NCBI GenBank assembly: GCA_049587715.1
Contig: JBAVEL010000074.1
Coordinates: forward strand, 1-9,402
DNA length: 9,402 bases
Direction of reading: 5' to 3'
Source: JBAVEL01 sp049587715
GTDB lineage: Bacteria; Bacteroidota; Ignavibacteria; UBA10030; UBA6906
The translations under genes and the position numbers were made by a program. Position 1 is the stretch's first letter. Each line of letters begins with the position of its first letter. Positions 1-5,794 of this stretch are shown in pieces. The notes below the pieces were generated by a model that saw only the letters and a program-made list of their open reading frames with translations, searched no databases and was not told the DNA's origin.

Positions 1-142
1 CCGCAGCCAAGGCCACGGCACGGTACATGGCCCCCGTGTCCAGGTGAAGATACCCCAGCCGGGCCGCCACCCGGCGCGCCGTCGTGGACTTGCCGGATGC
101 CGCCGGACCATCGATGGTAATGACGAGTCTCCTGGCGTTCAC
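1..142 (-). CDS. cmk: Cytidylate kinase, N-terminal part (runs off the window)
   Basis: Cytidylate kinase phosphorylates CMP and dCMP with ATP in the cytoplasm, feeding CTP/dCTP pools. The 47 visible residues contain the family's P-loop in the form ITIDGPAASGKSTTARRVAA (residues 8-27) and then LDTGAMYRA (about 34-42), the conserved NMP-binding start of Cmk. These are seen directly; the rest of the protein lies beyond base 1. I chose GTG at 142-140 because it gives the usual short lead of about seven residues before the P-loop. It has no recognisable Shine-Dalgarno. The frame stays open upstream, and a TTG at 157-155 is an alternative start lying about 3 nt from the predicted transcript start. 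It is divergent from the methyltransferase gene at 251. Confidence 0.93.
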   Translation of the reverse strand, partial: MNARRLVITIDGPAASGKSTTARRVAARLGYLHLDTGAMYRAVALAA

Positions 143-166
143 GATCGGGGGAAACAATGGGTCTTC

Positions 167-195
167 AATATACCGATTTGCAGCCCCTCCCGCAA
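167..195 (-). promoter_or_regulatory. Predicted sigma70 promoter for cmk
   Basis: On the minus strand TTGCGG (195-190) is followed after 17 nt by TATATT (172-167). The -10 matches five of six consensus bases and the -35 keeps the TTG core. Transcription would begin near 160, leaving a leader of only about 18 nt to the GTG. The -10 is part of an inverted repeat shared with the divergent promoter. Predicted from sequence only. Confidence 0.55.
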
Positions 196-207
196 ACAGG
201 CGTGCCG

Positions 208-235
208 TTGAAAAAGCGCCCCCGGCTGCTATATT
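208..235 (+). promoter_or_regulatory. Predicted sigma70 promoter for the TrmH-family gene
   Basis: TTGAAA (208-213), a 16-nt spacer and TATATT (230-235) form a good vegetative promoter. The start point would fall near 242, only about 9 nt before the ATG at 251. The GAAGGG at 236-241, which resembles a Shine-Dalgarno, would then lie upstream of the transcript start and not be in the RNA. The message would be nearly leaderless unless another start is used. Confidence 0.6.
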
Positions 236-250
236 GAAGGGATCAAGCTC

Positions 251-787
251 ATGCGCCGCCTGACACACGCCGAGATATCCCGGCACCGCCTGGACCCCGA
301 CCGGCCCCCCGAGGGCCCCCGGACCCCCGTGTATGGACTCCTGGACGGGATCCGGAGTCTCTACAATGTCGGGGCCATGTTCCGGACCGCCGACGGAGCA
401 CTCCTCAGCAGGCTCTATCTCTGCGGGCTCACCCCTCACCCGCCCCGGATCGAAATCGAAAAGACCGCTCTGGGGGCCACCCGGTCGGTGCCCTGGGAAT
501 ACCATCGGGATCCCCTGGTGCCCCTCCGCACGCTCAAGAAGAACGGGGTCCGCATCTGCGTCCTGGAGCACACCGATGCCAGCATCTCCTACGGCGCGCT
601 CCTTCAGGAGGACCTTCCCCTCTGCCTCGTGGTGGGAAACGAGCTGACCGGGGTCTCCGACACGGTGCTGGCAGAGGCGGACCTCGCCGTGGAGATACCC
701 ATGTTCGGCGTGAAGCAGAGCCTGAACGCGGTGGTGGCATTCGGCATCGTGCTCTACCACCTGCTCCGCCTGCACCGGGGGAAATGA
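251..787 (+). CDS. SpoU/TrmH-family RNA 2'-O-methyltransferase
   Basis: This 178-residue protein should transfer a methyl group from S-adenosylmethionine to a ribose 2'-OH of tRNA or rRNA. It carries the SPOUT landmarks: motif 1 in RSLYNVGAMFRTADG (about 35-49, with the Asn and the Arg used in catalysis), motif 2 in LVVGNELTGVSD (about 125-136) and motif 3 in IPMFGVKQSLNAVVAFGIVL (about 148-167), which form the knotted SAM site. Length fits a single SPOUT domain without the N-terminal substrate-binding domain of RlmB, so the substrate cannot be named. The ATG at 251 is preceded by GAAGGG with a 9-nt gap. It stands alone on the plus strand, convergent with the AlbA_2 gene, whose stop lies 11 nt beyond its own. 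Confidence 0.88.
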   Translation: MRRLTHAEISRHRLDPDRPPEGPRTPVYGLLDGIRSLYNVGAMFRTADGALLSRLYLCGLTPHPPRIEIEKTALGATRSVPWEYHRDPLVPLRTLKKNGVRICVLEHTDASISYGALLQEDLPLCLVVGNELTGVSDTVLAEADLAVEIPMFGVKQSLNAVVAFGIVLYHLLRLHRGK

Positions 788-792
788 ACGGG

Positions 793-809
793 TCTCCCCT
801 ACGGGGAGA
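793..809. terminator. Short hairpin between convergent genes
   Basis: TCTCCCC (793-799) pairs perfectly with GGGGAGA (803-809) around a 3-nt loop. It sits 5 nt after the methyltransferase stop and overlaps the stop codon of the convergent AlbA_2 gene (801-799). Neither side has a T-run, so it is at best a weak bidirectional transcription barrier. Confidence 0.35.
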
Positions 810-1464
810 GATCGCAGGCCAGGGTGAAGAAGTCCCGCTGTTCCAGGGTGTGGATGCGGACCACTCCTGCCCGCACCAGCGACACCAGGATCCGGGCCGC
901 CCTCCGTTCCGAGATGTTTACCAGCCGGCTGTACTCCCGGGCCGTGATCCTGCCGTGGAGGTCCAGATACCGGAAGAGCGTCTTCTCGTTCTCGCCGATG
1001 GAGATCCGCACGGGGGGGGCGTCGGGCCGCTCCTGCCGGAGGATGCGCACCACTTCCCGGCTGGCCAGGACGGTCTTGTCGTTCACCCGGATGAAAACCC
1101 TTGTCTCGTCATTCCCCTCCCCGTGCCCGTTCCCCACGCACGCATGGGGCTTCTCGCTGCTCTCCTCCACGTAGGCCACGATGACGTCCGTGCCGTCATA
1201 GGCCACGATGTCGATGGCGGGCTCGACGGGAGGATTGCAGAAGAAGGCCCCCGCGTGCCGGATCAGATCCACCTCGCTTTTCTCGCTCTCCACACCCACC
1301 ACCGAGCCGTCGTCATCCACGCCGAACAGGATATGCCCTCCCCGGGTGTTGGAAAAAGCAACCAGCGCACGGGCGATCTTCTCCGGAGAGGAGACCCTCC
1401 GCTTGAATTCCACCTCGAACCCCTCCCCCTCCTCGATCAGACGGTCCACGTCTCTATAGTCCAT
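799..1464 (-). CDS. AlbA_2 (Schlafen-like) domain protein with C-terminal winged helix
   Basis: A 221-residue protein whose function is not known. Residues about 12-60 resemble the N-terminal half of the AlbA_2 domain: GFEVEFKRR, then ARALVAFSNTRGGHILFGVD (31-50) and DGSVVGV. RVFIRVNDKTVLASREVVR (about 122-140) matches the domain's usual end. Residues about 155-218 look like a winged helix (ENEKTLFRYLDLHGRITARE, then ISERRAARILVSLVRAGVV), so nucleic-acid binding or transcriptional control is likely. AlbA_2 proteins are often called putative ATP-binding or transcriptional regulators, but their biochemistry is poorly defined. The ATG at 1464 is chosen over an in-frame ATG at 1557 because GGAGGAG lies 7 nt upstream and because the extra residues are Arg/Ser/Pro-rich low complexity. 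It overlaps mtgA by 11 nt and is the last gene of the rel operon. Confidence 0.75.
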   Translation of the reverse strand: MDYRDVDRLIEEGEGFEVEFKRRVSSPEKIARALVAFSNTRGGHILFGVDDDGSVVGVESEKSEVDLIRHAGAFFCNPPVEPAIDIVAYDGTDVIVAYVEESSEKPHACVGNGHGEGNDETRVFIRVNDKTVLASREVVRILRQERPDAPPVRISIGENEKTLFRYLDLHGRITAREYSRLVNISERRAARILVSLVRAGVVRIHTLEQRDFFTLACDLSP

Positions 1465-2290
1465 CGGACTGCTCCTCCGTCTTGAGGACCGTGTCGGCGG
1501 CGGACTCGCGGGCCGCATCCGTGACCGCCCCCGAGGCCCCTTCCTCCGATGGCGCATCGGGGGGGGGCTCCATGCCCCGCGCCGCCATGCGCCTCAGCAC
1601 AATCCGGGTGCGGCGCATGAGGTACCTGCTGTTCCCGTCGGGCCGGACCCGGAGCGGGCGCGGAATCACCGCCGCCAGCCGGGCGCCCTGTTCCACCGTC
1701 AGGCGCGAGGCCGAGGTGCCGAAATAGGTCCGGGCGGCCGCTTCCAGCCCGAAAACCCCCGGCCCCCATTCGATTGTGTTCAGGTACAGCTCCAGAATCC
1801 GGTTCTTGGAGAGATGGTGCTCCAGAAGGAGCGTGATGGCGGCCTCGCGCAGCTTCCGCAGCGGGTTCCGGGAGGTGGACAGATAGAGGTTCTTGGCAAG
1901 CTGCTGGGTGATGGTGCTGGCGCCCCGCAGACGCCGCCCCTCCTTCAGATTCTCTTCCAGAGACTGATGCACCTCGTACCAGTCAAACCCCCGGTGGGTA
2001 TAGAAGGTCCCGTCCTCCGCCACCACAACGGCATCCCGGACATGCCGCGGAATACGGGCCAGGGGCATCCAGGTGGTCCTGATCCTGAGCTCCCGGCCCG
2101 ATTCCCGCGCCTCCTCCATCCTCTGCTCCATCAGGGCCGTCTGAGCGGGCCGCCCGGCCTTCAGCCGGGGGATGTCGAGCCAGGGAAGGGTCAGCACCTG
2201 CACAGAGAGGAAGACGCCCGCCGCGGCAAGAAGCGCCTTCACCTTGTGGTGCGCCGCCCAGCGTGCGCCCGCACGGAGCAGGCGTATCAC
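1454..2290 (-). CDS. mtgA: Monofunctional peptidoglycan glycosyltransferase (GT51)
   Basis: MtgA polymerises lipid II into glycan strands at the outer face of the inner membrane. The 278-residue product has a basic N-terminus, one membrane segment (about 17-35), then a GT51 domain: AEDGTFYTHRGFDW (91-104; Glu92 is the expected catalytic base, with His99), GASTITQQLAKNLYLS (123-138), RKLREA (145-150; second conserved Glu149) and SKNRILELYLNTIEWG (161-176). No transpeptidase domain follows, so it is monofunctional. A tail of about 40 residues rich in Glu, Ser and Ala extends past the domain. The GTG at 2290 overlaps the ruvX stop (GTGA) and has AGGGAGG 9 nt upstream. A run of nine C (minus strand) at 1567-1559 in the tail could permit slippage into the AlbA_2 frame. 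Confidence 0.92.
   Translation of the reverse strand: MIRLLRAGARWAAHHKVKALLAAAGVFLSVQVLTLPWLDIPRLKAGRPAQTALMEQRMEEARESGRELRIRTTWMPLARIPRHVRDAVVVAEDGTFYTHRGFDWYEVHQSLEENLKEGRRLRGASTITQQLAKNLYLSTSRNPLRKLREAAITLLLEHHLSKNRILELYLNTIEWGPGVFGLEAAARTYFGTSASRLTVEQGARLAAVIPRPLRVRPDGNSRYLMRRTRIVLRRMAARGMEPPPDAPSEEGASGAVTDAARESAADTVLKTEEQSDGL
1472..1478 (-). promoter_or_regulatory. Shine-Dalgarno fixing the AlbA_2 gene start
   Basis: GGAGGAG on the minus strand, inside the last codons of mtgA, lies 7 nt before the ATG at 1464. It favours that start over the upstream in-frame ATG at 1557 and suggests coupled translation with mtgA. Confidence 0.7.
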
Positions 2291-2763
2291 GGCTGCATTC
2301 CTCCCTGCGCGCCGGATCGCCCCGCTTCCGCCGCGCCGCTGTCCAGGAACTCCTGCAGAATCACCTGCGCCGCCATCCGGTCCACAAGGTGCCTGGCTCT
2401 CCGGCGCTTCCTCGGGGCTCCCCCCGCCCGGAGCAGGCGCTTTGCCTCTTCCGACGAAAAGCTCTCATCCCAGGTCCGGACGGGCACGTCGGTGGCGGAG
2501 GCGAACTGTGCGATGAACCGGAGAACTTCCCGGGCCGATTCCCCGCACTCCCCGTCCCGGTCGTACGGAAGTCCCACCACCACCAGGGAGACCTCCTGCT
2601 CGCGGACCAGGGAGGCCAGACGTGAGGCGAGCCCCGGCGCGTTCTCCACCGTCTCCAGGCCCGTGGCGAGCACCCGGAGGGGATCGCTCAGGGCCAGCCC
2701 CACCCGCCTGCGCCCGTAGTCCACAGCCAGAACCCGGCCTTTCGGAGCTTCGGAGGGTGCCAA
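2287..2763 (-). CDS. ruvX: RuvX/YqgF-family RNase H-fold nuclease
   Basis: YqgF proteins are RNase H-like nucleases. In E. coli the protein is linked to 5'-end maturation of pre-16S rRNA, and other members act as Holliday junction resolvases. The 158-residue length is close to the family norm with a short C-terminal extension. Motifs seen: VLAVDYGRRRVGLALSDP (11-28, with the metal-binding Asp15), VVVGLP (61-66), WDESFSSEEA (98-107, acidic pair Asp99/Glu100) and VDRMAAQVILQEFL (127-140, third acid Asp128). The usual Arg after the DE pair is Ser here. The start is TTG at 2763, supported by GAGGAG 6 nt upstream and by position 3 nt after the rel stop. It overlaps mtgA by 4 nt. Confidence 0.9.
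   Translation of the reverse strand: MAPSEAPKGRVLAVDYGRRRVGLALSDPLRVLATGLETVENAPGLASRLASLVREQEVSLVVVGLPYDRDGECGESAREVLRFIAQFASATDVPVRTWDESFSSEEAKRLLRAGGAPRKRRRARHLVDRMAAQVILQEFLDSGAAEAGRSGAQGGMQP
2300..2306 (-). promoter_or_regulatory. Shine-Dalgarno for the mtgA GTG start
   Basis: AGGGAGG on the minus strand, within the end of ruvX, lies 9 nt before the GTG at 2290. It supports this non-ATG start and coupling of mtgA translation to ruvX. Confidence 0.65.
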
Positions 2764-2766
2764 CGG

Positions 2767-4953
2767 CTACTCCTCGAACCTCTCGGCACGCGTCACGCCG
2801 CTCACCCTGCGTATCTTCTCCATCACCCGCTGCAGGTGCTCGGTATCCCTCACGTAGAGAATGAACGTCCCGCTGAAGACCCCGTCTCCCGAGTCGATGT
2901 TCACGCTCCGGATGCTGGTGCTCTGGGTCCCCGCGATGGCGTGGGTGATGTCGCTCAGCATCCCCCGCCTGTCCTGGCCCGCCACCCGCACCCCCGCCAC
3001 GAACAGAACCCCGTTGCTGGAAGGCCAGCTCACCTCCATGACCCGCTGGTTCTCCATCTTCATCATCAGACGGATGTTCCGGCATCCCCGCCGGTGGATG
3101 CGGATTCCCTCTCCGCGGGTCACGAAACCCACGATGTCGTCTCCCGGGACAGGGTTGCAGCAGCGGGCGAAATTGTGCAGGAAGCTGTCCCGGCTTCCCT
3201 CCAGCACGATCCCCTCGGCGAGACCCCGCGCCGAGGTTACGAACCGGGTGAAGAGACCCTCGATCTGCCCCTCCGCCGGGATCTGCGCCTGCGGGTGCTT
3301 CTGCCGCTCCACGAGGAGCTGAATGGCCGTGTCGGGGTCTATCTTCTCCTGCCGGATGGCCAGGTAGAACATGCCCAGGTTCTCGATCTTCATTTCCTGA
3401 AGGAATAGCTGGAGATCCTCCTCGCGCACCGAGACTTTGGCCTTGCGTGTGCGCCGCTCCCAGAGGGTTCTTCCCTCCTCGATCGCCTTTCTCTGTTCCT
3501 CCCTCACCCATCGCCGGATGTGCGACTTGGCCTTCAGGGTGATGGCGAACTTCTCCCAGTCGGGGTTCGGCGTCTGGTTCCTGGACGTGAGGATCTCCAC
3601 CTGGTCCCCGCTCCGGAGCTGGGCATCCAGCGGAACAATGCGTCCGTTCACCTTGGCCGCCAGGCAGTGGTCCCCGACCTTGGAGTGGATTTCGTAGGCG
3701 AAGTCCACCGGTGTGGCTCCCGTGGGGAGCTTCTTCAGGTCCCCCTTCGGGGTGAAGACGTAGATCTCGTCCTGGTAGAGGTTGAGCTTGAAGCTCTCCA
3801 TCACCTGGGCGGCCGGCACCTGCCCTTCCGCGGCGTTTTCCAGCACTTCCCGCACCCAGTTCACCCACTGGGAGAGCTCCGCATCCACCTTCTGCCGCCC
3901 CTCCTTGTACATCCAGTGGGCGGCCACGCCCCTCTCGGCCACCTCGTGCATTCGCCGCGTGCGGATCTGCACCTCCACCATTTTGCCGTCGGGGCCCACC
4001 ACCGTGGTGTGGATGGACTGATACCCGTTCTTCTTCGGGACCGAAATGTAGTTCTTGAAGCGTTCGGGATTGGGTTTGTAGATGTCCGCCACCACCCCGT
4101 AGACCGAGAAGCACGCGTTGGAATCCTCCGTATCCAGAATGATGCGGACCGCAAAAAGGTCGTAGATTTCCGCCAGGGGTTTTCCCCGCTGGCTCATCTT
4201 CTTGTAGATGCTGTACAGGTGTTTGGGACGGCCCGCAATCTCGAACCTGTGTCCCTCCGCGCGCAGACGCTTCCCGATCGGCTCCGCAAACCGTTTCACG
4301 TAGGCCTCCCGCTCCCGCCTCCGCGATTTGAGCTCCCGCGCGATCATGTTGTACGAATCGCGGTGCAGATACTTGAAGGAAAGATCCTCCAGCTCCCACT
4401 TGATGTTGGCGAGTCCGAACCGGTGGGCAAAGGGGGCATAGATGTCCAGCGTCTCCCGGGCAAGCCGCTTCTGTTTCTCGGGGTCCAGATACTCCAGGGT
4501 GCGCATGTTGTGCAGGCGGTCCGCAAACTTGATGAGCATGACCCGCACGTCGTTGACCATGGAGAGCAGCATCTTCCCGTAGCTCTCCGCCTGCGTCACC
4601 TCGTGGGTCTTGAAGATGTCGGAGATCTTGGTGGCCCCGTCCACGATGTCCGCGACGGCGTCGCCGAACTCCGCCCGGATATCCTTGATCTGGTACTCCG
4701 TGTCTTCGGCCACGTCGTGCAGGAGGGCGCTGGCCACCGAGACGTCGTCCAGAGGGATCTCCCGGGCCAGGATCTTCGCCACTTCGTAGGGGTGATCAAA
4801 GAAGGGTTCGCCCGAAGCCCGCTTGTCGTTGCGGTGGGCATTCATGCCGAACTCGAAGGCGCGCCGGATGAGTCCCTCCTCCACTCCGGGGATGCTTCTC
4901 CCGCACAACTGGAGGAGATCGTCGAGCTTCTTCCTGTCCTTCGGCTGGAGCAT
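2767..4953 (-). CDS. rel: Bifunctional (p)ppGpp synthetase/hydrolase (RelA/SpoT family)
   Basis: Makes (p)ppGpp from ATP and GTP/GDP and hydrolyses it, setting the stringent response at the ribosome. The 728 residues run: HD hydrolase (His54; LLHDVAEDT with His79-Asp80 and Glu83-Asp84; FADRLHNMR with Asp145), so hydrolase residues look intact; synthetase with GRPKHLYSIYKK (241-252), NGYQSIHT and VEVQIRTRRMHEVAERGVAA; TGS from about 397; zinc-finger-like region with Cys598-Cys599 and HRRGC; C-terminal ACT (about 648-725). The synthetase charge motif reads RFKN (298-301), where bifunctional Rel enzymes usually have RFKD. I prefer ATG at 4953 (AGAGGA upstream). GTG at 4977 would add eight residues. 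First gene of a four-gene operon with its own strong promoter. Confidence 0.95.
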   Translation of the reverse strand: MLQPKDRKKLDDLLQLCGRSIPGVEEGLIRRAFEFGMNAHRNDKRASGEPFFDHPYEVAKILAREIPLDDVSVASALLHDVAEDTEYQIKDIRAEFGDAVADIVDGATKISDIFKTHEVTQAESYGKMLLSMVNDVRVMLIKFADRLHNMRTLEYLDPEKQKRLARETLDIYAPFAHRFGLANIKWELEDLSFKYLHRDSYNMIARELKSRRREREAYVKRFAEPIGKRLRAEGHRFEIAGRPKHLYSIYKKMSQRGKPLAEIYDLFAVRIILDTEDSNACFSVYGVVADIYKPNPERFKNYISVPKKNGYQSIHTTVVGPDGKMVEVQIRTRRMHEVAERGVAAHWMYKEGRQKVDAELSQWVNWVREVLENAAEGQVPAAQVMESFKLNLYQDEIYVFTPKGDLKKLPTGATPVDFAYEIHSKVGDHCLAAKVNGRIVPLDAQLRSGDQVEILTSRNQTPNPDWEKFAITLKAKSHIRRWVREEQRKAIEEGRTLWERRTRKAKVSVREEDLQLFLQEMKIENLGMFYLAIRQEKIDPDTAIQLLVERQKHPQAQIPAEGQIEGLFTRFVTSARGLAEGIVLEGSRDSFLHNFARCCNPVPGDDIVGFVTRGEGIRIHRRGCRNIRLMMKMENQRVMEVSWPSSNGVLFVAGVRVAGQDRRGMLSDITHAIAGTQSTSIRSVNIDSGDGVFSGTFILYVRDTEHLQRVMEKIRRVSGVTRAERFEE
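2770..2775 (-). promoter_or_regulatory. Shine-Dalgarno deciding the ruvX TTG start
   Basis: GAGGAG on the minus strand encodes the final Glu-Glu of Rel and ends 6 nt before the TTG at 2763. It is the main evidence that this rare start codon is real. Confidence 0.65.
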
Positions 4954-5052
4954 TGCCGCTGGAGTCCTCTTCCACACTCATCCCAACGCCCGGGAAGGGC
5001 ACGCCGTTCACGAGGGGGCGGATGGAGCGCTCCGCTTCTCCCTCACCGCGTG

Positions 5053-5081
5053 AATATAGGGGCTTCCCGCAGGAATGTCAA
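5053..5081 (-). promoter_or_regulatory. Near-consensus sigma70 promoter for the rel operon
   Basis: On the minus strand a perfect TTGACA (5081-5076), a 17-nt spacer and TATATT (5058-5053). Transcription should begin near 5046, giving a leader of about 70-90 nt depending on the rel start codon. The leader has two short possible stems: 5018-5035 (5 bp) and 4988-5000 (4 bp). No known riboswitch is recognisable. The promoter lies in the gap after upp, so rel need not depend on read-through from upp. Confidence 0.75.
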
Positions 5082-5126
5082 CCGAAACACAAGAGGGGGG
5101 AATCCAACGCCAGGAGGCAGCGGGGT

Positions 5127-5756
5127 TTACGACTCGGTCCCGAAGATCCGATCCCCCGCATCCCCCAGACCCGGAAGGATGAAGCCGCGCGGGTCCAGCT
5201 CCCTGTCCAGGGCCGCGGTGAAAATCGGCACGTCCGGATGGGCACGCACCACACGGCGCACCCCTTCGGGTGCCGCAATCAGGCAGACAAAGCGGATGCT
5301 CCGGGCGCCCTTGGACTTCAGGAAGGAGATGGCGGCGCTCCCGCTTCCACCCGTGGCCAGCATGGGATCCAGAAGAAACACCCGGCTCACCCGGACCTTG
5401 GAGGGGATCTTGAAGTAGTACTCCACCGGCCGCAGGGTCTCCTCGTCCCGGTACATTCCCACATGGCCCACCTGCGCCTCCGGCAGAACCTCCAGAAAGC
5501 CGTCCACCAGACCCAGCCCGGCACGCAGAATGGGAATCAGCACCACCCGGTCCGCGAGCGAGTAGCGGACGGTGCGTTCCAGCGGGGACCGGACCGTCCC
5601 GCGCCGGAGCCCCAGGTCCGCAGTCACGCTGTGCGCCATGGCTGCCGCCAGATGCCGGACGGTGGCGCGGAAGAGCTGGCTGGAGGTGCGGCGGTCGCGA
5701 AGGGTGGATATGTCTCGCTGCACCAGGGGATGGCGGACAACCGTGAGGTTCTTCAT
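5127..5756 (-). CDS. upp: Uracil phosphoribosyltransferase
   Basis: Salvages uracil with PRPP to give UMP in the cytoplasm. The 209-residue length is typical of Upp. Seen in the sequence: PILRAGLGLVDG (about 75-86), the PRPP loop LLDPMLATGGSGSAAI (128-143) and the uracil-binding C-terminus LPGLGDAGDRIFGTES (194-209). The ATG at 5756 is the only sensible start. The frame stays open far upstream through der, but that part has no start near Upp and is not Upp-like. No Shine-Dalgarno is visible. It lies 38 nt after der on the same strand, so co-transcription with der is likely. I see no clear terminator after its TAA before the rel promoter. Confidence 0.96.
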   Translation of the reverse strand: MKNLTVVRHPLVQRDISTLRDRRTSSQLFRATVRHLAAAMAHSVTADLGLRRGTVRSPLERTVRYSLADRVVLIPILRAGLGLVDGFLEVLPEAQVGHVGMYRDEETLRPVEYYFKIPSKVRVSRVFLLDPMLATGGSGSAAISFLKSKGARSIRFVCLIAAPEGVRRVVRAHPDVPIFTAALDRELDPRGFILPGLGDAGDRIFGTES

Positions 5757-5794
5757 CGGAGGGTCCGGGACATGGGTTGGCTCGGCATTCTCGG

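Larger units (their letters stand above)
163..239. repeat. 10-bp inverted repeat spanning the divergent promoters
   Basis: CTTCAATATA at 163-172 is the exact reverse complement of TATATTGAAG at 230-239. Each arm contains the -10 hexamer of one divergent promoter plus the four bases just downstream (GAAG). The arms are 57 bp apart, too far for a simple hairpin. Either a shared promoter extension or a paired protein-binding site could explain it. Confidence 0.6.

Noticed and set aside
1465..1557. Upstream in-frame ATG for the AlbA_2 gene at 1557
   Set aside because: It adds 31 Arg/Ser/Pro-rich residues lying over the mtgA tail, whereas the ATG at 1464 has GGAGGAG in the right place.
4978..5052. 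Possible riboswitch or attenuator in the rel leader
   Set aside because: The stems are only 4-5 bp, no terminator or known aptamer core is visible, and the region is too short for most classes.
3520..5418. A 632-codon open frame on the plus strand opposite rel, plus a 644-codon frame at 2465-4399 on the minus strand
   Set aside because: Both overlap the well-supported rel gene in other frames. Their products are Gly/Arg/His/Pro-rich with no recognisable domain, as expected of shadow frames in GC-rich DNA.
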